DNA of 64,000 bases from Hoyosella sp. YIM 151337 (GTDB lineage Bacteria; Actinomycetota; Actinomycetes; Mycobacteriales; Mycobacteriaceae), in the NCBI RefSeq assembly GCF_026041215.1, contig NZ_JAPEIQ010000039.1, positions 310,001 to 374,000 of the forward strand. The letters are read 5' to 3'. The first letter of the stretch is position 1. Every line of letters starts with the position of its first letter. This document shows positions 33,289-42,640 of the stretch, in pieces. The position numbers and the translations under genes are program-made. The notes below the pieces were generated by a model. The model was given only the letters and a program-made list of their open reading frames with translations, made no database searches and had not been told where the DNA came from.

Positions 33289-33531
33289 ATGACTGAAGCC
33301 GTTCGAAATACCGAGACCGGCGGTGTCAGTGGCACGGCGGATAAGGACTACAACATCATTTGGTTCACCGAAGCCTGCCTGAGCAATGCGCTGCGGCTGG
33401 AAGAGTACGTCAACGACGCAGAACGCGCGGGGGACGACGAACTCGCGGACTTTTTCCGCCGGGCACAGCAAGAGAGCAAGAAGGGCGCGGAGCAGGGCAA
33501 GCAACTGCTTGCCGCACGACTCGGCCGTTGA
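33289..33531 (+). CDS. 80-residue conserved-looking helical protein
   Basis: From ATG 33289 (AAGGAAAGGAG upstream): an N-terminal polar stretch, then DKDYNIIWFTEACLSNALRL, EEYVNDAERAGDDELADFFR and RAQQESKKGAEQGKQLLAAR. It looks like a two-helix bundle with acidic and His-free surfaces, faintly ferritin-like in pattern but far too short for a di-iron site. It reads as a small stress protein; no family recognised. It closes the SDR run and is followed by a hairpin. Confidence 0.65.
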   Translation: MTEAVRNTETGGVSGTADKDYNIIWFTEACLSNALRLEEYVNDAERAGDDELADFFRRAQQESKKGAEQGKQLLAARLGR

Positions 33532-33543
33532 CGGCCACCCAAA

Positions 33544-33584
33544 GACGGGCGCTGTTCAGGCGGACTGGCTGGACAGCGCCTGTC
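33544..33584 (+). terminator. Hairpin terminator after the 80-residue gene
   Basis: A 12-bp stem (33544-33555 with 33573-33584, one G-T pair) with a 17-nt loop. No T run follows, so termination may need Rho. Confidence 0.45.
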
Positions 33585-33597
33585 GTCTGCGCACCCC

Positions 33598-33633
33598 TTG
33601 ACACGAGTCGAACGGGTGTTCGATAATGGGGTG
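33598..33633 (+). promoter_or_regulatory. Housekeeping promoter giving a leaderless GTG start
   Basis: TTGACA (33598-33603), 18-nt spacer, GATAAT (33622-33627). The expected transcription start falls at 33633-33635, on or next to the GTG start of the DUF222 gene. Confidence 0.65.
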
Positions 33634-34979
33634 TGCTCGGGGGAGACATGGGGGAAGATCTGTTCCGCCTGACTGATGCGGAACTGGTTGCGCAGCTGCG
33701 TGAGACGGAGGTAACTCAGCGTCGTGCGCAGGCAGCGCAGGCGAGGCTGACGGCCGAAGTGACTGCCCGCGGTGTCATGGGAACTTACGGCTACGCAGAC
33801 GTCGCCGGTCTGCTGCGGGACGTCCTGAACCTTGACGCGGGCGAGGCGCGCAAGCGCGCCCGGCGCGCCACAGTAATCTGCGAGAGCGCGGGAATTGACG
33901 GCGCCGCGGTTCCTGCGACGCTGCCGCTCGCTGGGGCTGCATTGAACGATGGGGACGTTTCAGCTGCGCACGTAGACGTGATCGACCAGGTGCTCAGCTC
34001 GTTTCCGCCCGCGATTGAGCAGGCGCTCCGGGACGAAGGTGAGAGGATCCTCACCGACTTGGCCCGAACCAACTGTCCCACGGTCGTGCGCAAGGCCGGG
34101 CGAGAAATCCTTGACCGGGTAGACACGGACGGCAAGGAACCAGACGAGGCCAAACTCACCCACCCTCGGCGAGAGCTGCACCTAGGCTGGAGTGCCAAGG
34201 GTGACCGTTTACGTTTGTCCGGCTATGTCGACAAAGAGTCGGGCGTACGGCTCGAATCGCTCCTCGCGCCACTGGTGAAGCCACGGCCCTCGGAGGATGG
34301 CAGCCGTGATCTCCGCAACGTGAGCGAGCGCAACGGTGACGGGCTCGCGGAGCTTCTGGAGTACGCGGAGCGTTCAGTAAAACTGCCCAGCCAGGGTGGC
34401 GAACCACCCCACTGCACTGTCACGATGACGCTCGCCCAATTGCTCGGACACGACGACAGCGCCGATCCGCCAGCGAGCCTGAACAACGGTCGAGCCATCA
34501 GCGCGGCCGAAGCCAGGCTGATCGCCTGTGACGCGAAAATCATCCCCGCAGTCCTCGGCGGCCCAAGCGAGGTACTCGACCTCGGCCGCGCTGTCCGCAG
34601 CGCGAGTATCGGCCAGCGGTGTGCACTGTATTTGCGCGACAGAGGATGCGTGTTTCCTGGATGCGACCGCCCTCCAGAGTGGACACAGGTCCACCACATC
34701 AAAGAATGGTGTGCGCAGTCCGGCCCCACCGACATCGCAAACCTGTGCCTATTGTGCAGTTACCATCACCGGCTCATCCACCACAGCGACTGGTCGATCC
34801 GCATGGGTGATGACGGACTTCCCGACGTCATCCCGCCTGCATGGCTCGATCCGGAGCGACGTCCACGGCGCAACACATACCACCAGAGATGCCGCGCGCC
34901 CGCCCAGCTCAGGATCCGCGACACGCGAAAGCGCCCCAAACCCGCTCGGGCGCAAGCCGCTCAGCCCAGCGCGCCATGA
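33633..34979 (+). CDS. DUF222 / 13E12-repeat HNH endonuclease-like protein
   Basis: A 448-residue protein of the 13E12 family that is multicopy in Mycobacteriales. It has a helical N-terminal DUF222 (RETEVTQRRAQAAQARLTAE, RARRATVICESAGIDGAAVP), a central AREILDRVDTDG stretch and a C-terminal HNH nuclease fold: RDRGCVFPGCDRPPEWTQVH, then HHIKEWCAQ and CLLCSYHHRLIH, with paired Cys for zinc. GTG 33633 is preferred because the promoter puts it at the transcript's 5' end; ATG 33648 is the alternative. These proteins are sometimes mobile; I see no repeats or transposase here. It converges with the LuxR gene. Confidence 0.88.
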   Translation: MLGGDMGEDLFRLTDAELVAQLRETEVTQRRAQAAQARLTAEVTARGVMGTYGYADVAGLLRDVLNLDAGEARKRARRATVICESAGIDGAAVPATLPLAGAALNDGDVSAAHVDVIDQVLSSFPPAIEQALRDEGERILTDLARTNCPTVVRKAGREILDRVDTDGKEPDEAKLTHPRRELHLGWSAKGDRLRLSGYVDKESGVRLESLLAPLVKPRPSEDGSRDLRNVSERNGDGLAELLEYAERSVKLPSQGGEPPHCTVTMTLAQLLGHDDSADPPASLNNGRAISAAEARLIACDAKIIPAVLGGPSEVLDLGRAVRSASIGQRCALYLRDRGCVFPGCDRPPEWTQVHHIKEWCAQSGPTDIANLCLLCSYHHRLIHHSDWSIRMGDDGLPDVIPPAWLDPERRPRRNTYHQRCRAPAQLRIRDTRKRPKPARAQAAQPSAP

Positions 34980-35005
34980 CGCGCGCACCCAGAGTTTCAC
35001 ACCAG

Positions 35006-37675
35006 TCATCGGCTATCCCGCACATAAGCAACCAGCTCAGTGCGGGAGCGGAGTTGCAGCTTCGCGTAGATTCGCGTCAAGTGGTACTGAATCGTCTTGA
35101 CCGACAGGAACAGCTCATCGGCGGCTTGTTTGTTCGTTTTGCCCGCAGCGACGAGGGCGACGACCGCGCGTTCCTGCTCGGTAAGGTCAGAAATCGAGTC
35201 CCGGCTACGCTTGATGTTGACGCCCGCGGCTTTGAGCTCCCGGTCGCATCGTTCGGTATATGCCGTGGCACGGAGGCCCGCGAACGTATCCCGGGCTGCA
35301 CGCATGATTGTGTCGGCGTCCCGGCGTTTGCCCGCACGCCGCAAAGTCTGCCCGTAAGCGAAAGCGACACGTGCGCGGCCGTAGGGTTGCGGGAGCTCGC
35401 CGATCGCCCGCAGCGCTCGCTCGAACTCACCGCGCGCCTCGTCGATGCCCGCCGTCGCGCCGAGAATGCGTCCCCGCACGGAACCGAACCTCGCGAGACT
35501 CGATTTGTGACTGATTCGGTGCGCGGCGTTCTCGTAAGGAGTAAGGAAGCGAGCAGCCTCCTCCACGCGCCCCGACATCACGAGCGCATTGGCATAGATA
35601 TCCGCCCACGGCCAGAAACCCGCGAAATCACTGGACGGCGCGACCCGCGTCAGAGGAGAAAGTGCACGCAGCACGCCATCATAGTCGGCGTGGGCCTCGG
35701 CGTAATGTGCCTGAGCCAGACACGAAGGAATGTACATGGCTAGGTAACCGTGCGTGGTTGTCCGCGCAAGCCGCAGGTGGCGCTGGGCTGCCGCGTCGTC
35801 CCCGCGGAGGACATTGATCTGCGCCCCAGTCCAATGGATGAGCGGCCGAATCAAATCGATACCGGAATCTGATGCGTCGGCGGCCGCGGATTCAACAGTC
35901 CGCAGCGCGTCGTCCCACTCGCCGAGCGCGAACTGTACGCGCGCCAGCCAGCCCTGAGCCCACAGCGAAATCCTGATCGACCCGAAGCGGTACTCCGTCG
36001 GGACGGCCGACTCGAGCAGCAGACGCGCATCGTCATAGTGATCGAGCGCTGACGCTAGCCATCCCTTACCCATTCGGAACCGCTGCGACTGGGCGCCCAC
36101 GATCGTCTCGGCCACCTCGTTCGAGTACATGCGCATCGCCGCAGCAAGCTCGCCAGTGATGGCCAAACCGAGCCCATTGATCGCCGCAGCCTCGATCGCT
36201 TCGGGCGCGGTCGGCGTGGTGATCTGTGCGACGCGATCGGACCATTCAAGCAACCGGCGGCCATCCCACCGTGCGAGGGAGTCGAGGACATACCGTTGTC
36301 CAACCGACGCGGCGACCGAACTACCTGTGTCCGCGTTCTGCCAGGCCCGTCTCAGAAGCAACTCAGCTTCGGCGGGACGGCCCCGCATCATCGCTAGATA
36401 CCCAAGCACGGCGTCCCGCAACGCAGAGTCGTCAAAGCTCTCGATCTCCGGGACGAGCATCTCCGCGTGCGGAATCGCACCAGCACCGACGAGGGCATCA
36501 ACGCCGCGAATAAGGCGATCCTGACGCAGCGTGGTCGACGGTGACAGGTGACTCGCTTTGATCAGCGCGTCAGCACACGCGGCCCACTCACCATTCGCCG
36601 CCCGCGTCTTGGCGTATTCGTCGAGGCGATCGGACAGCGCAGCATCGGTGGTCGGTTGCGCAGCTGCGAGATGGTTGAGGCGCTCGCCCTCGCTAGTCGC
36701 CAAAGCAGCTGCCTTGGTGTGTAGTTCATGCCAGCGCAATGGCGAGATAGTGGCGAGGACCGACGTTCTGGTCAGCGGCGATGCGAACTGCACAACCATT
36801 GCGGGACGAGTGACATCTGTCGTCACCAGCTTCGTCGCACACGCCAAGTCGAGCGCGGTGAGCGGGTTGGTGGTTCCAGCGAGACTCGCGGCCGCTCCGA
36901 GGGGACTCACGTCCCCCAGAATCGCGGCTGCCTCGATGAGCTCTCGCGCGTCCGCGTCCGTCTCTCCAAGAATGGCTGTGACGTGGGCTCGCTCGGCATT
37001 CGGAACGGGCAACTGCGCTGACCACCGAGCCCATGTTGCCGGGTCCGCTTCACGCAGTATGCGCACGATGAAGCTGGGGTTGCCAGCAGTGTGGTCTGCG
37101 AGTCGGCGCGCGATCGGCGCGGACAGCGGCGTTCCGATTATGTCTTCGGCGAGCGCGTTCACGTCCGAAGGGCCTAGTGGATGCAGGGTGATCACGTGGC
37201 GCCGGTACTGCTCGAGGAGATCGAACACTGCGGCCGGCTCCGACGCAGCAGAAACCGGATCCACGGTGAGGATCAGCAGAAGGCCTTCCGTCGCCCGCTG
37301 TGCAGCGGATGCCAGCGCCTGCAGTGACGGAACATCTGCCCAATGCGCATCGTCGATGGCGACGACGACCGGACCCCCGGAGACAGCTGCGTCCGAGAGG
37401 ACGCTGAGTAGCGCCCGGACAACAGACTCGTGATCCGCACCAGCGACTCCGAGCTGATTTACCAGCGCAAACGCCGTGGCGCGCTCCCATTTCGCAGCTG
37501 CCGCGCGCAGCGCGGGAAGTGTACGGTGGCGAGCCAGAAACGCGTTCAGAAGCTCAGATTTCCCCTGACCGCGAGCTCCTTCGAGTGCAACCCTGACAAT
37601 GTTTCCACCCCGGGCGGCGGCCAGAAAGCGATCGAGTTCAGAGAACTCGTGCGCACGGCCACGCAGCTGCGTCAT
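35006..37675 (-). CDS. Large ATP-binding LuxR-family regulator (LAL)
   Basis: An 889-residue transcription activator. An N-terminal AAA/STAND ATPase has Walker A GARGQGKS (residues 33-40) and Walker B VVVAIDDAHWAD (about 104-115). A long TPR-like helical region follows. The C-terminal LuxR HTH (about 825-885) reads LTEQERAVVALVAAGKTNKQ and LFLSVKTIQYHLTRIYAKLQ. Its ATG 37675 overlaps the benE stop by 4 bp, so it is made with the benzoate genes and probably activates them in response to benzoate or a metabolite (inference). The HTH is complete. Confidence 0.9.
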   Translation of the reverse strand: MTQLRGRAHEFSELDRFLAAARGGNIVRVALEGARGQGKSELLNAFLARHRTLPALRAAAAKWERATAFALVNQLGVAGADHESVVRALLSVLSDAAVSGGPVVVAIDDAHWADVPSLQALASAAQRATEGLLLILTVDPVSAASEPAAVFDLLEQYRRHVITLHPLGPSDVNALAEDIIGTPLSAPIARRLADHTAGNPSFIVRILREADPATWARWSAQLPVPNAERAHVTAILGETDADARELIEAAAILGDVSPLGAAASLAGTTNPLTALDLACATKLVTTDVTRPAMVVQFASPLTRTSVLATISPLRWHELHTKAAALATSEGERLNHLAAAQPTTDAALSDRLDEYAKTRAANGEWAACADALIKASHLSPSTTLRQDRLIRGVDALVGAGAIPHAEMLVPEIESFDDSALRDAVLGYLAMMRGRPAEAELLLRRAWQNADTGSSVAASVGQRYVLDSLARWDGRRLLEWSDRVAQITTPTAPEAIEAAAINGLGLAITGELAAAMRMYSNEVAETIVGAQSQRFRMGKGWLASALDHYDDARLLLESAVPTEYRFGSIRISLWAQGWLARVQFALGEWDDALRTVESAAADASDSGIDLIRPLIHWTGAQINVLRGDDAAAQRHLRLARTTTHGYLAMYIPSCLAQAHYAEAHADYDGVLRALSPLTRVAPSSDFAGFWPWADIYANALVMSGRVEEAARFLTPYENAAHRISHKSSLARFGSVRGRILGATAGIDEARGEFERALRAIGELPQPYGRARVAFAYGQTLRRAGKRRDADTIMRAARDTFAGLRATAYTERCDRELKAAGVNIKRSRDSISDLTEQERAVVALVAAGKTNKQAADELFLSVKTIQYHLTRIYAKLQLRSRTELVAYVRDSR

Positions 37676-38886
37676 TTCTCAACGGTAGCGCGGTCCATGA
37701 ACCGCGAGACCACAACGCCGGTGACCAGTCCCCAGAATGCGGCACTCACGCCCAAGAAGTCGATGCCAGCCACTGTGACTAGGAAGGCGGCGAGCGCCCC
37801 GTGCGTGTGTGCCTGAGTAAACGAAGAAACGAACGAGCCTTTAAGCGCAGCGAGCATCGCCAGGCCTGCCAGTGCGGCGATGAAGGCTGCAGGCATACCG
37901 AGCATCAGCGCGACGAAAAGCGGGGCGAACAGGCCAATCAGCATCGCCAAGAGTCCGCAGATTATCGCTGCTGTGTATTGGCGCTCCCGTGCTCCAGAAG
38001 ACGTCAGGATCGCGTTGGTGGGGCCAGTCAAACACGACGAGACAGCGCCCACGCACGCCGACAACAGAGACCAGAGACCGCAGGCGAGCGTCATCGGAGT
38101 GACAGGTACGGGATGTCCTGCCATCCTCAGCACCGCGACGCCCTGACCGTTCTGAACTACCAGTACGGTGATGGCCAGTGGAACAACAAGTTCGACGATC
38201 GCGGGCCAGGCGAACTCCGGCACCGTGAAAACCGGAACAGCGACGAGCCCGGGCGTCTCGTCGGCCGGACTGTACTGGCCGGTTGCAGCGACCGCGATCA
38301 CCCCAGTGAGCAATGCGCCCAGCACGGGCGGAAGTACTGTTCCGGCACGCCGCGAGTATGACAGCAACACAAACACGACGATCATCGGAAAGGCGATCGC
38401 AGCACTCACCGACACGGATTCGACCAGCCCCACGCCGAACTGCAGGAACACCCCCGCAACCATCGCCATCACGATCGGAGTTGGCAGTGCGGACATCACT
38501 CGGCTGACGAGTCCCGTCGCACCGAGCACCAGGATCAGTGCGCCTGTGACAAAGTAAACGCCCACCACCTGGCTGAACGGCATGTGGGTCAGCGAATTGC
38601 CCACGAGGACAGTGCCCGGAATCGTCCAAAAGAACCCGAGTGGACGCTGGTACACCCACGACGCCAGGATCGTCAGGATGCCATTCAGGAAAAACACCCC
38701 GAAGATCCAGGACGCGAGTTCAGCCGCGGTCAGCCCGCCCTGGGCGCCGGCCGCAAGAATGACGGCAACGGGGCCGGTACTGGAAAAGACAACGCCGATC
38801 AATCCGTTCGACGCGCTGCGGAGGCTGGTTTCGCGCACGACGCGGCCCAGCGTCGGGAGTGGCCGTGGTGGCGCAGTTTCAGTCAC
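37672..38886 (-). CDS. benE: Benzoate/H+ symporter, BenE family
   Basis: A 404-residue inner-membrane transporter with about twelve helices and the BenE marks SNGLIGVVFSSTGPVAVILA, FFWTIPGTVLVGNSLTHMPF, SALPTPIVMAMVAGVFLQFG and SSCLTGPTNAILTSSG. It is full length for the family. It lies 6 bp after the BenK gene's stop and overlaps the LuxR gene by 4 bp. Two unrelated benzoate importers (BenE and BenK) in one operon is common in rhodococci and pseudomonads. Confidence 0.93.
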   Translation of the reverse strand: MTETAPPRPLPTLGRVVRETSLRSASNGLIGVVFSSTGPVAVILAAGAQGGLTAAELASWIFGVFFLNGILTILASWVYQRPLGFFWTIPGTVLVGNSLTHMPFSQVVGVYFVTGALILVLGATGLVSRVMSALPTPIVMAMVAGVFLQFGVGLVESVSVSAAIAFPMIVVFVLLSYSRRAGTVLPPVLGALLTGVIAVAATGQYSPADETPGLVAVPVFTVPEFAWPAIVELVVPLAITVLVVQNGQGVAVLRMAGHPVPVTPMTLACGLWSLLSACVGAVSSCLTGPTNAILTSSGARERQYTAAIICGLLAMLIGLFAPLFVALMLGMPAAFIAALAGLAMLAALKGSFVSSFTQAHTHGALAAFLVTVAGIDFLGVSAAFWGLVTGVVVSRFMDRATVEK

Positions 38887-38892
38887 CCGGCG

Positions 38893-40242
38893 TCACGCCT
38901 TCACGGTGTCTGTTTCCGGCTGGGTGATAACCATCGATTCGTCGACGGGCTTCTTCGGAACGACCATTGTGGCTGCCGCTCCTGCGAGCGCGATCGCCGC
39001 GAAGACGTAGAATGCGGCTGCCGGGCTCACACCCATGCTGATGAGGAACCCTCCTGCGAGCGGGCCGCCGATGCCGCCGAGGCGGCCGAACCCTGCGCAC
39101 CACGCTACCCCGGCCGCGCGAGCCGACGTTTCATAGTAGTTTGATACGAACCCGTAGATGAGCACCTGTGTGCCGATTGTTCCGGTGCCAGCAGCCGCAA
39201 CCAGGGCGAAGAGAAGAGGCAGGGGAAGCCCGAAGGTCAGCAGAATGAGCGAGAAGGTCGCCAGTGTGAATGTGGTTGCGACGACTCGCTGCGGCCCTTT
39301 GCGGTCGGCGAAACGTGAAGCGATCACGCCTCCTGCGATGGCACCGCCGTTGAGCACTAGCAGGAAGGCGAGCGAGTTGCGGGCGTTAAAGCCGGCGTCC
39401 TCCATGATCACCGGCAGCCACGTGTTCAGTCCGTATGTGAGGAGCAGGCCGGCGAAACTCATAGAACCGAGTAGCAGCGTCGCGACTGCGTACCGCCGGG
39501 ACACGAGTGCGGCATACCCGACTTTGGCGCGGGGGCCTTCCGTCACGACCGGTGCGGCAACGGCTGGTGCAGGCAGATCGAACTTCTGAGTTATCGCGAG
39601 GGCTTCATCGGCGCGGCCCCGTGTCGCAAGCCATTTCGGTGATTCCGGGAGCTTCGCAATCGCAAGGGGCAGCAGAATCACGAGAGGCAGCGCGCCGATC
39701 CAGAACATTCCGCGCCAGCCGATCGTGTCACGCAGGAGGATCGCAAGCAGCGACGCCATCACACCGCCCGCGGGAACGCCGCTGTAGACGATCGCGTTGA
39801 ACAGGTTACGTTTCCCGGGCGGTGCAAATTCGGCAACAACGGCACCAGCTGTGGCGACAAGTGCGCCGACCCCGATGCCGGTGATGAATCGGAGAAAGCC
39901 GAACATGGCGATCGACGTGGTCATCGCGGTTAACCCCATGCCCACCGAGAACCACACAATATTGATCAGCATGATGCGGCGGCGGCCGATGATGTCACCA
40001 ATAGCTCCGCACAGCAACGCGCCAACGAGCACGCCGATCAGTGCGTATGAGCCGAGGGCACCCGCTTGCGCCGCGGAGATCTCGCCGAGGTGGCTCGGCT
40101 CGTTCATAAGAACAGGCAGGACGGTGCCGTAGACGACGAGGTCGTAGCCGTCGAAGAGCAGTGCGGTAGCCGATATGGCAACTACCCACAACACCGTTGC
40201 CCGGTGTTTGGTGCTCTGCCATGTGGTGCTGGAACTGTTCAT
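38893..40242 (-). CDS. benK: MFS aromatic acid:H+ symporter (BenK)
   Basis: A 449-residue 12-helix transporter of the aromatic-acid subfamily. Helix 1 carries the substrate-critical Asp in LLFDGYDLVVYGTVLP. The loop 2-3 motif is GAIGDIIGRRRIML. A long central loop (residues about 205-240) precedes helix 7. ATG 40242 follows benD by 32 bp and has AGGAGTGA upstream. It imports benzoate for BenABCD. Other aromatic acids, such as hydroxybenzoate, are used by close relatives. Confidence 0.9.
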   Translation of the reverse strand: MNSSSTTWQSTKHRATVLWVVAISATALLFDGYDLVVYGTVLPVLMNEPSHLGEISAAQAGALGSYALIGVLVGALLCGAIGDIIGRRRIMLINIVWFSVGMGLTAMTTSIAMFGFLRFITGIGVGALVATAGAVVAEFAPPGKRNLFNAIVYSGVPAGGVMASLLAILLRDTIGWRGMFWIGALPLVILLPLAIAKLPESPKWLATRGRADEALAITQKFDLPAPAVAAPVVTEGPRAKVGYAALVSRRYAVATLLLGSMSFAGLLLTYGLNTWLPVIMEDAGFNARNSLAFLLVLNGGAIAGGVIASRFADRKGPQRVVATTFTLATFSLILLTFGLPLPLLFALVAAAGTGTIGTQVLIYGFVSNYYETSARAAGVAWCAGFGRLGGIGGPLAGGFLISMGVSPAAAFYVFAAIALAGAAATMVVPKKPVDESMVITQPETDTVKA

Positions 40243-40274
40243 GAGTCACTCCTGGACGGAAGGATGGGGAGGGA

Positions 40275-41069
40275 TCAGCCGAGGTCGCCACCGGCAATGG
40301 GGACGACGTTGCCGGTGATGTAGGAGGCTTCGTCGGAAGCGAGGAACGCGATGGGTGCGGTCTGCTCTGCCAGTGTTCCGTAGCGTTTCAGCAGCGACGA
40401 TTCGACGGTCTGGTCGACGATCTGCTGATACCAGCGGGACTCTTGCTGGTTTCGGGCGCCCGGCCCGCGGGCGATGCGCCGCGGTGGTGCTTCCGTACCA
40501 CCGGGAGCCGTTGCGACCACACGAATTCCGTACCGCGCGACCTCCATCGCAAGCGATGCCGTGATCGCGTTGACGCCACCCTTCGCTGCCGAGTACGGGA
40601 TACGGTTGATGCCGCGGGTGGCGACCGAAGAGACATTGACGATGGTGCCAGAGCGTTGCTCGATCATGTAGGGCAGAACGGCGCGGCACGTCCAGAGGGT
40701 GGGGTAGAGCGAACGCTGCACTTCTGCTGTGATCTGGTCGGGCGTGTACTGCTCGTAGGGTTTCGCCCAAATGGTGCCGCCAACGTTGTTGATGAGCACA
40801 TCGAGCCGTCCGTGCTGCTGGCGCGCCTCCTCGATCGCCTCGCGCGCGCCGTCGAACGACTCGAGGTCCGCGGTTACAGAATGTGCCACCGCACCCTGCT
40901 CGCGGAGTTCCTTCGCGACGTCGTGAACGAGTTCAGCCCGATCGACCAGCACCATTGATCCGCCTTCCGCGGCGATCCTGGTTGCGACCGCCAGCCCGAT
41001 TCCCTGTGCGGCTCCAGTAATAGCGACGCTGCGGCCAGCGAAGCGATCAGGGCTGATCATGATGGTCAC
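40275..41069 (-). CDS. benD: Benzoate cis-diol dehydrogenase
   Basis: A 264-residue SDR that oxidises 1,6-dihydroxycyclohexa-2,4-diene-1-carboxylate to catechol with release of CO2. It has TGAAQGIGLAVATRI, NNVGGTIWAKPYEQYTPDQI and the catalytic YSAAK, and ends GNVVPIAGGDLG. GTG 41069 overlaps the benC stop (GTGA); ATG 41060 is the alternative. The gene order benABCD is conserved. Confidence 0.93.
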   Translation of the reverse strand: MTIMISPDRFAGRSVAITGAAQGIGLAVATRIAAEGGSMVLVDRAELVHDVAKELREQGAVAHSVTADLESFDGAREAIEEARQQHGRLDVLINNVGGTIWAKPYEQYTPDQITAEVQRSLYPTLWTCRAVLPYMIEQRSGTIVNVSSVATRGINRIPYSAAKGGVNAITASLAMEVARYGIRVVATAPGGTEAPPRRIARGPGARNQQESRWYQQIVDQTVESSLLKRYGTLAEQTAPIAFLASDEASYITGNVVPIAGGDLG

Positions 41070-42100
41070 GCCGCCGCCCCGCTAGCGGCGCCAGCGGCTG
41101 CGCTGCTGAACTTCTCGAAGAAGAAATTGGTCGGCTCAAGGCCATCTGAAAGGAACTGCTGCCGAACAGCTTCCACCATTGGCGGCGGGCCGCACAGATA
41201 AATATCGACGTCACCGCCGTTAAACATTTCGGGTGTGAACAAACTCATCACGTACCCCTTGTTCGGCGCATTCGATGCGGCGTCGGAAACGCAGTACTGG
41301 TAGGAAAAGTTCTGCAGCGAGTCGCGGAAAGCCGCGAGCTTGTCGAGTTCGACGAGGTCATGATCGAAAGTGACACCATAGATGAGGTGAACGGGAAGGT
41401 CGCTGTCCTCAGTTTCCATCTTCGCGAGAATCGACAGCAGCGGCGCGAGGCCGGTTCCCCCAGCGAGCAACACCGCGGGACGTTTGCGCTCCCGAAGGAA
41501 GAAACTCCCGAATGGCCCCGTGAACTCGAGTGTGTCCCCAACTGCAGCACGCCCGCGCAGGTATTCCGACATAAGACCGCCCGCGGTGATTTTTACGAGG
41601 AAGGAGAGCTCACGCGTGTACGGGCCGGTGCTGAAGGAGTACGACCGGGTCTGCGTCGTTCCCGGCACCTGAATGTTGACGTACTGTCCGGGCAGGAAAA
41701 CCAGCTCGTTCCGGTTCGGGATCTCTAGCGTGAACCCGATCGTGTTCTCTGAGAAACGCGCGATGGCGGTGATCGTGCCGGAATATGTTGCGGCTGCGGT
41801 CTTTGCGACATCGGACGTCGTGGGGATTTGCAGCACTAGGTCACTCTCGGGTGTCATCTGGCACGGCAGGCAGTAACCTGCTTCGGCCTCCTCGTCGGTG
41901 AGGGCCTCGTCGATGTAGTCACCCCCGTCATAGGATCCCGACTCGCATAACGACTTGCATGTTCCGCAAGCACCGTCACGGCAGTCGAGCGGGATGTTGA
42001 TGCGCGCCTTGTAAGACGCGTCAGCAACCGTTTCGTAAGGGCCGCATTTGATGAAGCGAGTGACGCCGTCCTCAAATGCCAGTGCAACCTGAAAGCTCAT
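41066..42100 (-). CDS. benC: Benzoate 1,2-dioxygenase reductase
   Basis: A 344-residue electron-transfer protein. The N-terminal plant-type [2Fe-2S] ferredoxin has Cys40, 45, 48 and 80 (CRDGACGTCKS, LPCQM). An FAD domain (QTRSYSFSTGPY) and an NADH domain (LLAGGTGLAPLLSI, IYLCGPPPMVEA) follow. It passes electrons to the BenA Rieske centre. Start ATG 42100, 30 bp after benB. Confidence 0.95.
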   Translation of the reverse strand: MSFQVALAFEDGVTRFIKCGPYETVADASYKARINIPLDCRDGACGTCKSLCESGSYDGGDYIDEALTDEEAEAGYCLPCQMTPESDLVLQIPTTSDVAKTAAATYSGTITAIARFSENTIGFTLEIPNRNELVFLPGQYVNIQVPGTTQTRSYSFSTGPYTRELSFLVKITAGGLMSEYLRGRAAVGDTLEFTGPFGSFFLRERKRPAVLLAGGTGLAPLLSILAKMETEDSDLPVHLIYGVTFDHDLVELDKLAAFRDSLQNFSYQYCVSDAASNAPNKGYVMSLFTPEMFNGGDVDIYLCGPPPMVEAVRQQFLSDGLEPTNFFFEKFSSAAAGAASGAAA

Positions 42101-42130
42101 GGAAATGAATCTCTTTCGCTCGCGTGGCGG

Positions 42131-42640
42131 TCAGACGTGGTAGATGTCCACCACGTGGTGGATGTAGTCGTTCTTCAGGACCACCTTCTTCTTCAGGATC
42201 TGCGGAGTTCCGCCGGAGAAGTCGATGGTGTACTCCGAGTAGCCGAAGTACGTGTCGAGGGTGTTGTAGCGGAAGTACAGCGTGAACCAGTTGAACCGCA
42301 CATCGACTTCTTGGCCACGCTGCGCGGTGACCTCGATGTTGGTGATGTTGTGGCCGGTGCGTGGCTCCGGCAAGCTGGTTGCGCTCGAACGGTCAGTCTT
42401 GATCCGGAACACCCGGTCTTCGATTCCACCTCGGTTGGCGTAGTAGATGAGCGAAATCTCGGTCATCGGATCACGTGTGAGCTCGCCATCGTCCGCCCAG
42501 GCGGGCATCCAGAATTCGGCGTCTGGGTGGTACAACTCGACCCACCTGTCGAAGTCCCGATCGTCGAGATACCGCGCCTCCAAGTAAAGGAAGGCTTCGA
42601 CAGCTTCCCGGGTTATCTGATTCTCGAGGACAGCAGTCAT
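42131..42640 (-). CDS. benB: Benzoate 1,2-dioxygenase small (beta) subunit
   Basis: A 169-residue beta subunit (SnoaL-like cone) of the ring-hydroxylating dioxygenase. Features: [58 protein letters not shown] and the C-terminal [20 protein letters not shown]. The longer open frame upstream is only antisense-style extension; ATG 42640 overlaps the benA stop by 4 bp (ATGA). It stabilises the alpha3beta3 oxygenase. Confidence 0.95.
   Translation of the reverse strand: MTAVLENQITREAVEAFLYLEARYLDDRDFDRWVELYHPDAEFWMPAWADDGELTRDPMTEISLIYYANRGGIEDRVFRIKTDRSSATSLPEPRTGHNITNIEVTAQRGQEVDVRFNWFTLYFRYNTLDTYFGYSEYTIDFSGGTPQILKKKVVLKNDYIHHVVDIYHV

Noticed and set aside
33633-34979. DUF222 gene as part of a mobile element
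   Set aside because: No transposase, inverted repeats or target duplication around it, although the family is often mobile.
36558-37433. 291-codon plus-strand frame opposite the LAL regulator
   Set aside because: Ser/Ala/Arg-rich with no domain; it lies opposite the Walker A/B region of the real gene.
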